Shown: piece after piece, positions 16,685-25,725 of the stretch
How the letters are laid out: every line of letters starts with the position of its first letter
How positions within the stretch are numbered: the stretch's first letter is position 1
Assembly (NCBI RefSeq): GCF_900169265.1
Contig: NZ_FXYX01000010.1
Span: 48,401 to 112,400 of the forward strand
Source: Brevibacterium iodinum ATCC 49514
GTDB taxonomy: Bacteria; Actinomycetota; Actinomycetes; Actinomycetales; Brevibacteriaceae
Direction: 5' to 3'
Length of the DNA stretch: 64,000 bases
Translations under genes and position numbers: made by a program
Notes under the pieces: model-generated
What the model was told of the DNA's origin: nothing
Databases searched by the model: none
The model's input: the letters and a program-made list of their open reading frames with translations, nothing else

Positions 16685-16755
16685 CCCACCAATCACCACT
16701 GATCCGACAATGCACCACCGACCCCACCGATCACCACTGATCCGACAATGCACCA
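16685..16755 (+). repeat. Two 33-bp direct repeats in the ohrR-ohr gap
   Basis: The 33 bp from 16685 (CCCACC...ATGCACCA) recur from 16723 with one mismatch (period 38), and a more worn copy may lie just before them. They fill most of the gap ahead of ohr and share the core TCACCACTGATCCGACAATG. They may hold repeated promoter or regulator sites, but no palindrome like the OhrR operator is seen inside them. Confidence 0.7.
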
Positions 16756-16773
16756 ACAACGGAAGGAAACATC

Positions 16774-17196
16774 ATGAGGGCTCTCTACACAGCAGAGGCA
16801 CTGGCCACAGGCGAAGGCCGCGACGGCCACGGACGCACGAGCGACGGAAAGGTCGATGTCGATCTCGCGACTCCGACCGAGATGGGCGGCAGCGGCAACG
16901 GCACGAATCCCGAACAGCTCTTCGCCGTCGGCTACGCGGCGTGCTATCACTCAGCGCTGCGCCTCGTGGCCGGTCAGGCCAAGGCGAACGTCGACGATTC
17001 CACGGTCGGCTCACGCGTGAGCATCGGCAAGGACAATGAGGGCGGGTTCCAGCTCGCCGTCGAACTCGAGGTCACCCTCCCGCACCTCGAGAAGGCTGAG
17101 GCCCAGGCGCTGGCCGACAAGGCCCACAAGGTGTGCCCGTACTCCAACGCCACCCGCGGCAACATCGACGTCACCATCACCGTCACCGACGACTGA
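16774..17196 (+). CDS. ohr: Organic hydroperoxide resistance protein Ohr
   Basis: This is a thiol peroxidase of 140 residues that reduces organic hydroperoxides in the cytosol using lipoylated proteins or other dithiols. The two catalytic cysteines are Cys57 in VGYAACYHSALRL and Cys121 in HKVCPYSNATRGN, both in the expected motifs. The conserved N-terminal YTAEALATGEGRDGHGR is also present. ATG 16774 follows GGAAGGAAAC. It lies 147 bp after ohrR on the same strand, with direct repeats in between. A strong hairpin follows at 17298-17327. Confidence 0.97.
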   Translation: MRALYTAEALATGEGRDGHGRTSDGKVDVDLATPTEMGGSGNGTNPEQLFAVGYAACYHSALRLVAGQAKANVDDSTVGSRVSIGKDNEGGFQLAVELEVTLPHLEKAEAQALADKAHKVCPYSNATRGNIDVTITVTDD

Positions 17197-17297
17197 TCGG
17201 CAACGCGGCCGCCGACAGTCGGCGACAGGCCGCCAGCAGCTGACCGACACCGGCGCGCCGGCGCGGGCCGCAGCCTCCAGGCGCAATAACAACTGTG

Positions 17298-17327
17298 GGG
17301 CGGGTGAAGATCTTTCTTCACCCGCCC
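17298..17327 (+). terminator. Strong hairpin after ohr
   Basis: GGGCGGGTGAAGA (17298-17310) is exactly complementary to TCTTCACCCGCCC (17315-17327), giving a 13-bp stem with a TCTT loop, about 100 bp after the ohr stop. It may also act for the convergent malic enzyme gene. The left arm matches the hairpin ahead of ohrR. Confidence 0.65.
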
Positions 17328-17459
17328 TCAGTACCGTTCGGATTCAACAGCCGGCCCGCAGGCCCTGCCCCACCCAAACCTCCGCTGACGTCAGCGGACG
17401 CCAGCTGACATCAGCAGAGACCGGCGGACGCATGCGAACCTCAGCGCGACGCTGAGACC

Positions 17460-18665
17460 TCAGCGCTTGGCCATGGCCTCGAGCGCGGACTTCTCGACCG
17501 CCTCGGCGACGGCCGGAGCGACACGCGAATCGAGCGCACCGGGCACGATATAACCGGGCTCGAGGTCATCGCCGACGAGATCGGCGATCGCACGAGCGGC
17601 GACGAGCTTCATATCGTCGGTGATCTCGTTGGCATCGGCGTCGAGCGCGCCGCGGAAGATTCCGGGGAACGCGAGGACGTTGTTGATCTGGTTCGGGAAG
17701 TCGCTGCGCCCGGTAGCCACCACGGTGGCGTACTTGGCGGCGACGTCGGGGGCCACCTCGGGGTTGGGGTTCGACAGAGCGAAGATGATCGCGTCGTCGG
17801 CCATGTTGGCCAGGTGAGCCTCGTCGATGGTGCCGCCGGAGACGCCGATGAAGGCATCGGCACCGTCGAGGGCCCCGCCGATCCCACCAGCGATTCCGCG
17901 CGGGTTCGTCGACTCGGCGAGGAACTGCTTCGTCTCGGTCAGATCTGAGCGGCCGGACTCGACGACGCCCTTGGAATCGAGGACGACGATGTCGTTGACA
18001 CCAGCGTCGGCGAGGATCTTCACCACGGCCACACCGGCAGCTCCGGCACCGGAGACGACGACGCGGACGGATTCGAAGGACTTCTTCACCACGCGCAGAG
18101 CATTCGTCAGCGCGGCGAGGACGACGACGGCGGTGCCGTGCTGGTCATCGTGCATGACGGGAATGTCGAGGGCCTCCTTCACCCGGTCTTCGATCTCGAA
18201 GCAGCGCGGAGCGGAGATGTCCTCGAGGTTGATCGCTCCGAAGGTCGGGGCCATGCGGACGATGGTTTCGACGATCTCGTCCGTGTCATTGGTGTCGAGT
18301 ACGATCGGAATCGCATTCAGCCCGGAGAAGGACTTGAACAGGGCGCACTTGCCCTCCATCACCGGCAGCGAGGCGGCCGGACCGATGTCACCGAGGCCGA
18401 GCACAGCCGACCCGTCAGAGATGACCGCGACGAGTCGGCCGGTCCACGTGTGCGTGCGCGCCAGCTGCGGTTCGTCCTTGATCGCGGTGCAGACCTTGGC
18501 CACGCCGGGGGTGTACGCGATCGAGAGGTCGCGCTGGGTTTGTAGCGGTGAGGTGAGCTCGGCGGAGAGCTTGCCGCCTTCGTGTGCCTCGAAGATCTCG
18601 GCGTCGGTGATCGGGCCCTTCGAGCCCTGGTCGGAGGCGGTTGAGTTGTGAGCGGTGGTCGTCAT
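17460..18665 (-). CDS. NAD(P)-dependent malic enzyme
   Basis: This enzyme oxidatively decarboxylates malate to pyruvate, giving NAD(P)H. At 401 residues it is a short bacterial form without the C-terminal phosphotransacetylase domain. Motifs are the substrate site LSIAYTPGVAKVC, GLGDIGPAASLPVMEGKC, the metal/catalytic region NLEDISAPRCFEIE, HDDQHGTAVV, and the Rossmann loop VVSGAGAAGVAVVKIL. I chose ATG 18665 because GAGGATC precedes it and the family starts close by; the frame is open to 18806, but that extension is not protein-like. It faces ohr, with the 17298 hairpin between. Confidence 0.94.
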   Translation of the reverse strand: MTTTAHNSTASDQGSKGPITDAEIFEAHEGGKLSAELTSPLQTQRDLSIAYTPGVAKVCTAIKDEPQLARTHTWTGRLVAVISDGSAVLGLGDIGPAASLPVMEGKCALFKSFSGLNAIPIVLDTNDTDEIVETIVRMAPTFGAINLEDISAPRCFEIEDRVKEALDIPVMHDDQHGTAVVVLAALTNALRVVKKSFESVRVVVSGAGAAGVAVVKILADAGVNDIVVLDSKGVVESGRSDLTETKQFLAESTNPRGIAGGIGGALDGADAFIGVSGGTIDEAHLANMADDAIIFALSNPNPEVAPDVAAKYATVVATGRSDFPNQINNVLAFPGIFRGALDADANEITDDMKLVAARAIADLVGDDLEPGYIVPGALDSRVAPAVAEAVEKSALEAMAKR

Positions 18666-19462
18666 GGTTGATCCTCGTGGTTGATGCGGCGGCGGTTGGT
18701 GAGCCTGCTGGGCTCGTGAGTTCTCGGTCGAGCGAGCACTCCGTTCGATGATCGGATCATCGGTGCAGCCGGCAGTGATCGTCTGGCCGTCGGCCGGCGC
18801 GGACACGGTCGACCGTGAGCGCAGGCGATGGTCTGGGCGAAGAACTGGTCACCAGTGAAGGATGGCGCGGTGACGTCGACGCGGCCCGCGACATGACCCT
18901 AGGTGAAGGGCTACGCGGTTGCGCGCAGTGCGGATACGGCTCGCATGAGGCGAGTACCGACCTCATGGGTCGCATCCGACAACTCGATCATCATAACCGA
19001 TGCTGTGACCCGTTTCACTCGAAAACCCGGCCCCACCGAGGCTGTCCCGCCGTTCCGGTGGCATGTTCTCCAGACCTTTGGACCAATCGGGAACGTCGTC
19101 GTTGTCGTCGCCGAGGAGGCACGCCCCCGATGGCCGACTCATTCTGCAGCCGCGACGGGTCAGTACCGAGGAGGCGTATTCTCCCCCGAAATCGCGGCAG
19201 ACCTTCCCCGCAATCCCCACCCAGGAACCGCACTCATCCAGAAACCGCGCCTGACCTGCATGGATGAAATCCAACACTCTCATGTCAGTGCCGGATGCAA
19301 AGATGATGGGGGAATCAGAACCTCTTCGATCTCTCATCGACAAATATTCGAATACTTTCTTTGTTTTCTATTGTGAATGTCCGTTTGAGCGCTTAAGATA
19401 GAGTTAAGCTTTTCCAATCAGCACCACTCCCGACAACGAAGTCCGAGGCAGGTGAAAACGCA
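18666..19462. other. 797-bp gap without a supported gene
   Basis: Short frames on both strands here have no recognisable domain, start site or steady codon pattern. The first ~140 bp are the malic enzyme promoter side. The last ~120 bp (19340-19462) are clearly more AT-rich, with an ATTCGAAT palindrome and TTAAG-rich runs, and probably hold the promoter of the HNH gene. I see no RNA gene. Confidence 0.5.
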
Positions 19463-22006
19463 ATGAAGGGCACCACCAACCGTTCGACCCCCGGTCAGGC
19501 CGAAGAGCCGGGCGCAACACAGACGTCACCGCGATTCGCCGTCCGCTTCGAATCCAGCATGTCTCGCTTCGCCGAGAATGCCGTCGCTTCCGACCGTGCG
19601 CATTTCTCGCTCCTCGAGTCGGTCTCTTCGGTCGTGCTCGAACAGGTTTTCATCGAATTCGAACTGCCCATGCCAGAGGGGTCCGAGCCTTTCCGCTGCG
19701 AGACGATTGCTGCAACCTTCGAACGTCGAGCCGAAGAGTCCGAAGACACCGTCTTCGGCGCTGCGGATATGCCGGAACCCTCACCCAAGGGCGCGTCTTC
19801 GCCCGACATCGTGTCGTCGCCCACTGACGACACTCCCGTCACCCGCGGCTCCCCTTCCGCGACAGTTGTGCTCTATGACGCTGACTTCGCCCGCGAACAG
19901 TTGCGTAAGGCGACTGGGTCCGAGGCGAAGGTGCTGCCCGAGTTCCCCGAGCTCGATGAGGGCATATGCTTCTCGAAATGGGTCTATGACTATGTCGACG
20001 CCGAGGATCTCGTCGAGATCTCGACCGTGCTGGGGACCAATACTGCACGCACCTACCGTCAGCTGACCGGCGCGATGACGATCTTCTATGGTCTTCCCCG
20101 CTTCGCCGACCGGGTCCGCGCCGGAGAGTTCACCCAAGCCCATGTCGACGTGGTTGCCCGCCAGTGTGCCGACGTCGCTTTCGCCTTCCTTCCGAAACTA
20201 GATATCTTCCTGGCAGCCCGGCGCACCGACATCACCTGCGAGACTCTGCGCCGTGATCTGGCCAAAATGATCGCCCTGCTCATTCCGCCGGTTGACAACA
20301 CCGAGCTCGCCACCAAGCGTCGTCGCATCGATGTCGACGGCTACAAGGACGGCTCGGCCTGCCTGACCGTCAGCGGACCCTCGGCGGAGATCTTCGCCTG
20401 CTACAACCGGATCCAAGGCATGGCTCTTGCCGTGCATGGCAAGAACAAGTCCGCATTCAACCTGCCCGTGGGCGTTGAGATCAGCGATGACCGCTCCATC
20501 TCCCAGCTCGAGTACGATCTGTTCATCCGGCCTGTCCCGGAGCTCAAGGTCAAGGTCGTGTCGGTCGATCCGATCACGGGAATCCAAACAGCCAAAGACA
20601 CATCGCTGCTCGACGCCGACGGCGAACTCATTCCGGATATGAACTCCGACGACGCCGTCGCCGACTTTGCGAAGCATGTTGCTTCGGGCTCAGCCGACGA
20701 TGCAATGGAGTCGTCCGACGGAAGTTCAGCCGGCGGCGACGGGGTGTCGTCCGACGCCTGCTCTGCTGCCGACCAGTCATTCGGTTCGGCGTTCTCCCCC
20801 GACGGCGAGGACGCTGATGGACCCGTTGAGTATTTCGTCAAGCTGCGCATGCCCACCAATTCGTGGTGGCTGTCGCACCAGGCCGCCACCGTGGTGACCG
20901 TTCCCTTCCTCACCCTCACCGAAGATTCGGACCTGCCCGGCACCTTTGCCGATGGCTCGCCTGTACCCGCCGAGGTGGCCCGCACTATCGCCGGCCGCTC
21001 GAAGAGCATCCAACGGATCCTCACCGACCCCGGCACCGGCACTCCTGTCGACGCCAAAGCGACGACTTACCAAGTCCCCAGGGATCTTCGGAAGACCCTG
21101 GTCGAGCAGTGGACGGTGTGCACCGTTCCCGGCTGCTCGCGTCGGGCCGAGAAGTCGGAGATCGACCACGTCGTTCCGTTCTTCCACCTGAATCCGCTCA
21201 AGGGCGGTCTCACCCGGTTCGGAAACCTGCATCCTCTGTGCAAGAAACACCATGCGTTGAAGACCGCCGGTCGCCTTCGGGTCACTATGCCGAAATCCGG
21301 TGAGCTCGACTACGAGTTCAAGCACGGGATCACGACTACTGTGTCGGCGCCCGGCCAGCCGATCAATGTGGCCCAAGCGCTCGAATTCGATGCATTGGGA
21401 CGACTGGGTCTCAAACGGTGGAAACTGCCCTGGTCGATGGTCCCGCCAGCGCCAAGGGTGCTCGAACTCATGCCCGGTGAGTCGACGATCCGCCGGCGCG
21501 ACGAAGAGAAGCGCCGGCGCGACGAGGAGAGGCGTCAGCGAGAGGAACGCGAAGCCCGACAGCGGCGACTGTCGGAGGCGTATCGGGAGCAGCAGGCAGA
21601 AAACAGGCGGCTGCGGCTTGAACGCTGCCTCAATTGGGAGAAGTCTGCCCACCAGCTCAGTCTTCCCGCCGGCACCGACCCAGCTGCAATGAAGCAGCTG
21701 ACTGGGAACGCCAAGTATGCAAAGGCAGTTAAATGGTCGCGTCTCGCGGGTCTCGCCATCGACGACATCACCGTCGACCCGAGTGTTCCCGAGGAAACCC
21801 GCCCGAGCACCGCCGAGGGATCCAGTCCCCGCGGCTCCTCTGAATCCAACACCGCACCTGATAGCTCCGCTGACTCGGGCGGCACACGTTCGCCAGGCCA
21901 TGGGCGGCCCGAGGGCGACCGAACCGACGACCCCTGGAGCCACCGATTCGCCTCCCGGAAGGTGAACTGGAACCACGACCTCGAGGTCGATCCGCCACCG
22001 TTCTGA
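19463..22006 (+). CDS. DUF222 plus HNH endonuclease protein (13E12 repeat family)
   Basis: This is a large protein of 847 residues. The first ~110 residues are acidic and Ser/Thr-rich, and the DUF222 domain covers about 140-400 (LVEISTVLGTNTARTYRQLTG and RVRAGEFTQAHVDVVARQCADV). A disordered acidic stretch follows. The HNH nuclease is at about 545-605, with Cys pair CTVPGC, catalytic EIDHVVPF and LHPLCKKHHALKT. Residues ~675-725 form a highly charged coiled coil (RRRDEEKRRRDEERRQREER). This family is multicopy in Actinobacteria, and its biological role is unsettled. The start follows an AT-rich promoter region. A short tandem repeat lies downstream. Confidence 0.9.
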   Translation: MKGTTNRSTPGQAEEPGATQTSPRFAVRFESSMSRFAENAVASDRAHFSLLESVSSVVLEQVFIEFELPMPEGSEPFRCETIAATFERRAEESEDTVFGAADMPEPSPKGASSPDIVSSPTDDTPVTRGSPSATVVLYDADFAREQLRKATGSEAKVLPEFPELDEGICFSKWVYDYVDAEDLVEISTVLGTNTARTYRQLTGAMTIFYGLPRFADRVRAGEFTQAHVDVVARQCADVAFAFLPKLDIFLAARRTDITCETLRRDLAKMIALLIPPVDNTELATKRRRIDVDGYKDGSACLTVSGPSAEIFACYNRIQGMALAVHGKNKSAFNLPVGVEISDDRSISQLEYDLFIRPVPELKVKVVSVDPITGIQTAKDTSLLDADGELIPDMNSDDAVADFAKHVASGSADDAMESSDGSSAGGDGVSSDACSAADQSFGSAFSPDGEDADGPVEYFVKLRMPTNSWWLSHQAATVVTVPFLTLTEDSDLPGTFADGSPVPAEVARTIAGRSKSIQRILTDPGTGTPVDAKATTYQVPRDLRKTLVEQWTVCTVPGCSRRAEKSEIDHVVPFFHLNPLKGGLTRFGNLHPLCKKHHALKTAGRLRVTMPKSGELDYEFKHGITTTVSAPGQPINVAQALEFDALGRLGLKRWKLPWSMVPPAPRVLELMPGESTIRRRDEEKRRRDEERRQREEREARQRRLSEAYREQQAENRRLRLERCLNWEKSAHQLSLPAGTDPAAMKQLTGNAKYAKAVKWSRLAGLAIDDITVDPSVPEETRPSTAEGSSPRGSSESNTAPDSSADSGGTRSPGHGRPEGDRTDDPWSHRFASRKVNWNHDLEVDPPPF

Positions 22007-22169
22007 GCTCTCGCACCGCTCGGTTGCACCGGTCTGTCCGAACACAGAGCCCACTCCTTAGCGAAGCCGGGCAGCGAGGTCCACAGCATTGGCGGCCGTG
22101 CGCCTCCCCACCGTAACCGCAGACCCCGATTCGGCGGAAGCGCCATCGCCGACCGCAGTGAGCCGGTCG

Positions 22170-22251
22170 CCGTCCACCCCACAGGAGCAGCCTCCGTCCA
22201 TCTCACAGGGCCATCCACCCCACAGACGCAGCCTCCGTCCATCTCACAGGC
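22170..22251. repeat. Two tandem 41-bp units after the HNH gene
   Basis: 22170-22210 and 22211-22251 are two head-to-tail copies of a 41-bp unit with about four mismatches. The core GCAGCCTCCGTCCATCTCAC is identical in both. They sit in the 279-bp gap between the HNH gene and the convergent MFS gene. No gene or hairpin is associated with them. Confidence 0.7.
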
Positions 22252-22285
22252 CCGACCATCGCCTACGCACGGGCCCGGCCGCCAT

Positions 22286-23665
22286 CTACTGCAGCGGGAG
22301 CCGTTCGTCCACTGCATCGGCTTCAGTCGTGAGGTCGCGACCACGGGTTTCGGGTGCGAAGAGTGCACCGAGCAGACCGCAGCCTGCGAAGAGGATGAGA
22401 ACGATCGCGACGGGCCACCAAGTGTCGGTGATCACCGCGACGAGCGAGGCGGCGACCACCGGTGCCAGACCGCCGGAAACGACCGAACCGACTTCCTTGA
22501 TCGTGGTCATGAACGTATACCGGTGCTTCGATCCGAACAGTTCGACCAACCAGCTCGACTCAACTCCGTACAGGTTCGGCAGGGGGCCGCCTACGAAGAC
22601 CGCGAAGACAGCGACGATGACAATCGGGTTGCCGGTCTCGATGAGCAGCATGGCCGGAATCGCGAAGAGGATCTGGAAGAGCGTGAATCCCAAGAACACC
22701 GGCCGACGGCCCACCTTGTCGCTGAGCTTGCCGAAGTAAGGCACGGTCGCGAAGCCGATGACGGTTCCGATCATGATGCCGGTCGTGACCACTGCGGAAT
22801 CGAGGCCGGTCGTAGTCACGACCCATCCGACCATGAAGCCTTTGACGAGGTAGACCGCAGAGTTCTCGCCCATTCGGATGCCCAAGGCGAGCAGGAACGA
22901 CTTCGTCGACCGGCGCGCCTCGACGAGGATGCTCGGCTGCTCAACCTTGTGCGCTGCGACCTCCGCACGGCGTTCCTTGGCTTCCTCGAATACCGGGGAT
23001 TCCCTGACCTTCGTGCGAATCACCAGTGCCACGAATGTGGTGACGATGCTGAGCAGGAAGGGCACCCTCCAACCCCAGCTCAGGAAGGCATCGTCCGGCA
23101 GCAGGGTGAGCAGGGTCCACAGAACTGTGGCCACGAAGATTCCGCTGTTGGTCCCCATCGCCACGATCGCCCCGAAGAGCCCACGGCGACGCACAGGTGA
23201 CGATTCGACCAAGAGCACCGACGCTCCGGCCAATTCGGCTCCGGCCCCGAACCCCTGCACGAGTCGGAGAACGACCAGCAGTGCCGGTGCCCAGTCGCCG
23301 ATCTGCGCATAAGTCGGCAGAAGCCCGATGCCCATGGTCGCGATGCCCATCATCGAGAGGGTCACGATGAGGACGATCCGGCGTCCGTGTTTGTCACCGA
23401 CTCGGCCGAAGACGTACCCGCCGATCGGTCGGACGACAAACCCGGATCCATAGACACCGAGACTCGAGATCAGCGCGACCGCAGGAGTCTCATTGGGAAA
23501 GAAGAGCGGCCCGAAAACCAAGGCTGAGGCGAGTGTGTAGAGGGTGAAGTCCATGTACTCGAGCGAACTGCCGAGCCAGGATGACCATGCGGCACGGCGC
23601 AGCTCGGGACGAGTCACGTTCGGATCAGGAGGGGAGGTGACCTGGGCTCTTGTCTTCATTGACAT
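22286..23665 (-). CDS. MFS metabolite:H+ symporter (ShiA/ProP-like family)
   Basis: This is a 12-helix permease of 459 residues. Family marks are SSLEYMDFTLYTLAS in TM1, RPIGGYVFGRVGDKHGRR in the 2-3 loop, RLVQGFGAGAELAGASVLLVE in TM4 and a second GKLSDKVGRRPV in the 8-9 loop. Such carriers import organic acids such as shikimate, alpha-ketoglutarate or benzoate-type anions. The gene follows a two-subunit CoA-transferase on the same strand, 143 bp downstream, in a gap carrying a short tandem repeat (GGCCTCAGTGGGCG twice). Import of the acid that the transferase activates is the likely job. The start has only a weak ribosome site. Confidence 0.9.
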   Translation of the reverse strand: MSMKTRAQVTSPPDPNVTRPELRRAAWSSWLGSSLEYMDFTLYTLASALVFGPLFFPNETPAVALISSLGVYGSGFVVRPIGGYVFGRVGDKHGRRIVLIVTLSMMGIATMGIGLLPTYAQIGDWAPALLVVLRLVQGFGAGAELAGASVLLVESSPVRRRGLFGAIVAMGTNSGIFVATVLWTLLTLLPDDAFLSWGWRVPFLLSIVTTFVALVIRTKVRESPVFEEAKERRAEVAAHKVEQPSILVEARRSTKSFLLALGIRMGENSAVYLVKGFMVGWVVTTTGLDSAVVTTGIMIGTVIGFATVPYFGKLSDKVGRRPVFLGFTLFQILFAIPAMLLIETGNPIVIVAVFAVFVGGPLPNLYGVESSWLVELFGSKHRYTFMTTIKEVGSVVSGGLAPVVAASLVAVITDTWWPVAIVLILFAGCGLLGALFAPETRGRDLTTEADAVDERLPLQ

Positions 23666-23807
23666 GATTTCAACTTTCTTCGATTCGAATTCTCGCGTGT
23701 TCGGCAGGGGGCCTCAGTGGGCGGGGCCTCAGTGGGCGGGGAGCCGCATTGGACGGCTGTCGCCGACAACTGCCCGTGGAGATGGGTCGGCGGGTGAGGC
23801 TTCCCGT

Positions 23808-24656
23808 TCAGCGCAGGTAGATGCGGGCGGGATCGAGCGTCTCTCGCAGCAGCGCCAGCTCACCCGGAGTCGGCGGCAGCGTCGTCTCCAGGTCGGGCGA
23901 GACCTGCAGGCTCCACCCGGTCTGGCGCACCACTTCGGCAGGGTCGACACCGGGGTGAACGGCCGTGAGTGTGAGTTCTTCGTCCTGAGCGAAGCGCGTC
24001 ATGAGTCCCATGTCAGTGATCACATGGGTTACGCCAGCGCCCGCCGGCATTGACCCGACCGCAGCCTCAGCGGCCTTCTTCGGCCCCGGGGAGGTGACGA
24101 AGTCCAAGGATTCGACGAAGGTACGCGGGGTATGTCGGCGCATGACGAGGAAGATCTCGGCCGCGCCCGCCATGGCCTCGATGGCTCCGCCTGAGCCCGG
24201 AAGTCGGCTGTCGGGGTGCTCCCAGTTCTCACCGATGAGGGTGGAGTTGAGGTTCCCGTATTTGTCGACCTGGGCGGCGCCGAGGAATCCGACGTCGATG
24301 CGCTGACCCTGCAGAACGTAGTTGAACAGGTGCGTCATCGGCATCACCGAGGCGGCTCCCGGGACGAGGATCGAGTCCGAAATGCTGCGCGGCATGGCCG
24401 GCGGCCTGGCTCCGGTGACTCCCGACTCGTAGACGATCTCGATGTCCGGTGCGACGGTGTGCTGGGCCAGAGAGACGGCCAGTGTGGGCAGGCCGTGCCC
24501 GGCGAAGACCACGTTGCGTCCGGCCAGCGCCCGCGCCGAATGGACGGTGAGAAGTTCGCTGCTCGTGACCTCGTCGCCAGCGGCCTCGCTGCTTGTGGTC
24601 TCGCTGAGCTCGTCGCGGGACCGGGTCTCAGTGGTGTCGTGAGCACTCAGTGTCAT
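23808..24656 (-). CDS. CoA-transferase family I, beta subunit (CatJ/GctB-like)
   Basis: This is the catalytic subunit of a heteromeric CoA-transferase, 282 residues. The active-site glutamate that forms the CoA thioester should be the Glu in IVYESGVTGARPP. The stretch GQRIDVGFLGAAQVDKYGNLNST and the oxyanion loop RLPGSGGAIEAM are family signatures. The first ~35 residues are a Ser/Thr/Glu-rich extension. It overlaps the alpha-subunit stop by 4 bp, so the two are made together. The closest functional models are 3-oxoadipate (CatIJ) and glutaconate CoA-transferases, but the acid cannot be fixed from sequence. Confidence 0.9.
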   Translation of the reverse strand: MTLSAHDTTETRSRDELSETTSSEAAGDEVTSSELLTVHSARALAGRNVVFAGHGLPTLAVSLAQHTVAPDIEIVYESGVTGARPPAMPRSISDSILVPGAASVMPMTHLFNYVLQGQRIDVGFLGAAQVDKYGNLNSTLIGENWEHPDSRLPGSGGAIEAMAGAAEIFLVMRRHTPRTFVESLDFVTSPGPKKAAEAAVGSMPAGAGVTHVITDMGLMTRFAQDEELTLTAVHPGVDPAEVVRQTGWSLQVSPDLETTLPPTPGELALLRETLDPARIYLR

Positions 24657-25567
24657 GCTCGCCCTCCATAGTTCACAGGCGTCGAATATGCGTCGTGGAT
24701 GGCCATCCGCTCGAAGTGGTCCGATCCGAGGGTGGCAAGGAACTCATCGTGATCGCTCGTGCCGCGGATATTGATCTCGAGCCAGTTCTGGACCGCCGCC
24801 GCGTCTCGAGCGAGCGCGGACCACTGTCTCGAGAATTCGTCGTCGCGGTCGTAGTAGCCCTGGACCGAATGAGGATGCGACCCGCGTGGCACGGCGACGA
24901 CGGCATCGACGACGTGCGCGGGAACGATGGTGCGGTTCGGGTCGGAGCGGACGACAGCCTCGTCGACGATCTCCTCGACGGTGACGATGAGTCGGCGACC
25001 GGCGAATGCGGCCTCGGTTTGGATTCCGAGCATCCCCCAGGCCTGCACGTTTCCGTGTATGTCGGCGCGTTGGGCATGGATGATCGTGAGGTCGGGATTG
25101 AGCGCGGGGACGACGTGGATGTCCGATCCACCGTAGGGATCGGGAACGGACCTGATCCGCGGATTCTTCGCCGCCAAGTCACTGCCCCGGTAGGAGGCGA
25201 TGGGCTGGAACGGCAGCTTCGAAGCGCCGGCCTGGTAGCGAGCGACCATTCCGCCGTGACTGTATTCGTCGAACCACAGCGGCTCCGGGTCCGACTTCTC
25301 AATGCGTCGCCGCAGCTCGTGAAGGGAACCGGCCGAACTGTTGGCGATGAACGAGGAGATGAGACCTTTCAGGCAGTTCGCTCCGAGCATCTGGTCGACG
25401 ATGACGTCGCAGGACATGCGTGCGAGGACCAGATCTGTGAAGCCTTGCCGGATGATCTCGTGCGCGGCGGCGACCGGCACGATATGCCCGAATCCCTCCA
25501 GCGCGACCGTGTCTCCATCGCTGAGATAGGTGCTGATCGCTTGGCGAAGACCCATCGTCTTGTCCAT
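24653..25567 (-). CDS. CoA-transferase family I, alpha subunit (CatI/GctA-like)
   Basis: This is the partner of the beta subunit, 304 residues from ATG 25567, which has a strong GAGGAGG site; the open frame extends upstream to 25750 without family features. It opens with GLRQAISTYLSDGDTVALEGFGHIVPVAAAHEIIRQG, the CoA-binding start of GctA/CatI proteins. It continues with PRIRSVPDPYGGSDIHVVPALNPDLTIIHAQRADIHGNVQ. The length and these motifs fit CatI rather than the short PcaI type. The operon reads alpha, beta, MFS and diverges from a LysR regulator, a layout typical of acid-inducible catabolic modules. Confidence 0.9.
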   Translation of the reverse strand: MDKTMGLRQAISTYLSDGDTVALEGFGHIVPVAAAHEIIRQGFTDLVLARMSCDVIVDQMLGANCLKGLISSFIANSSAGSLHELRRRIEKSDPEPLWFDEYSHGGMVARYQAGASKLPFQPIASYRGSDLAAKNPRIRSVPDPYGGSDIHVVPALNPDLTIIHAQRADIHGNVQAWGMLGIQTEAAFAGRRLIVTVEEIVDEAVVRSDPNRTIVPAHVVDAVVAVPRGSHPHSVQGYYDRDDEFSRQWSALARDAAAVQNWLEINIRGTSDHDEFLATLGSDHFERMAIHDAYSTPVNYGGRA

Positions 25568-25725
25568 CGCGTTCCTCCTCGAACCTCGAATGACTGTGAC
25601 CCCAGTCATCCTTTCAAAGTCATTGATACCCGTCCAATACTTATAATGGAGACGATTAATGCACTTGCTGCACGAATATCGCCCGATCCTCACTGGGCGG
25701 CCGCATTCACGATTGAGACACCGAT

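Noticed and set aside
16685..16755. Possible CRISPR-like repeat array
   Set aside because: Only two units with a 5-bp separation are present, with no spacers of usual length and no cas genes nearby.
18815..19376. Several 120-157 residue frames in the gap before the HNH gene
   Set aside because: They have no ribosome sites or recognisable domains and overlap each other on both strands, so I could not support any as a gene.
25642..25647. Complete promoter for the LysR gene from TATAAT plus TTGATA
   Set aside because: The hexamers are only 13 bp apart, too short for a normal sigma-70-type promoter, so only the TATAAT is mentioned.
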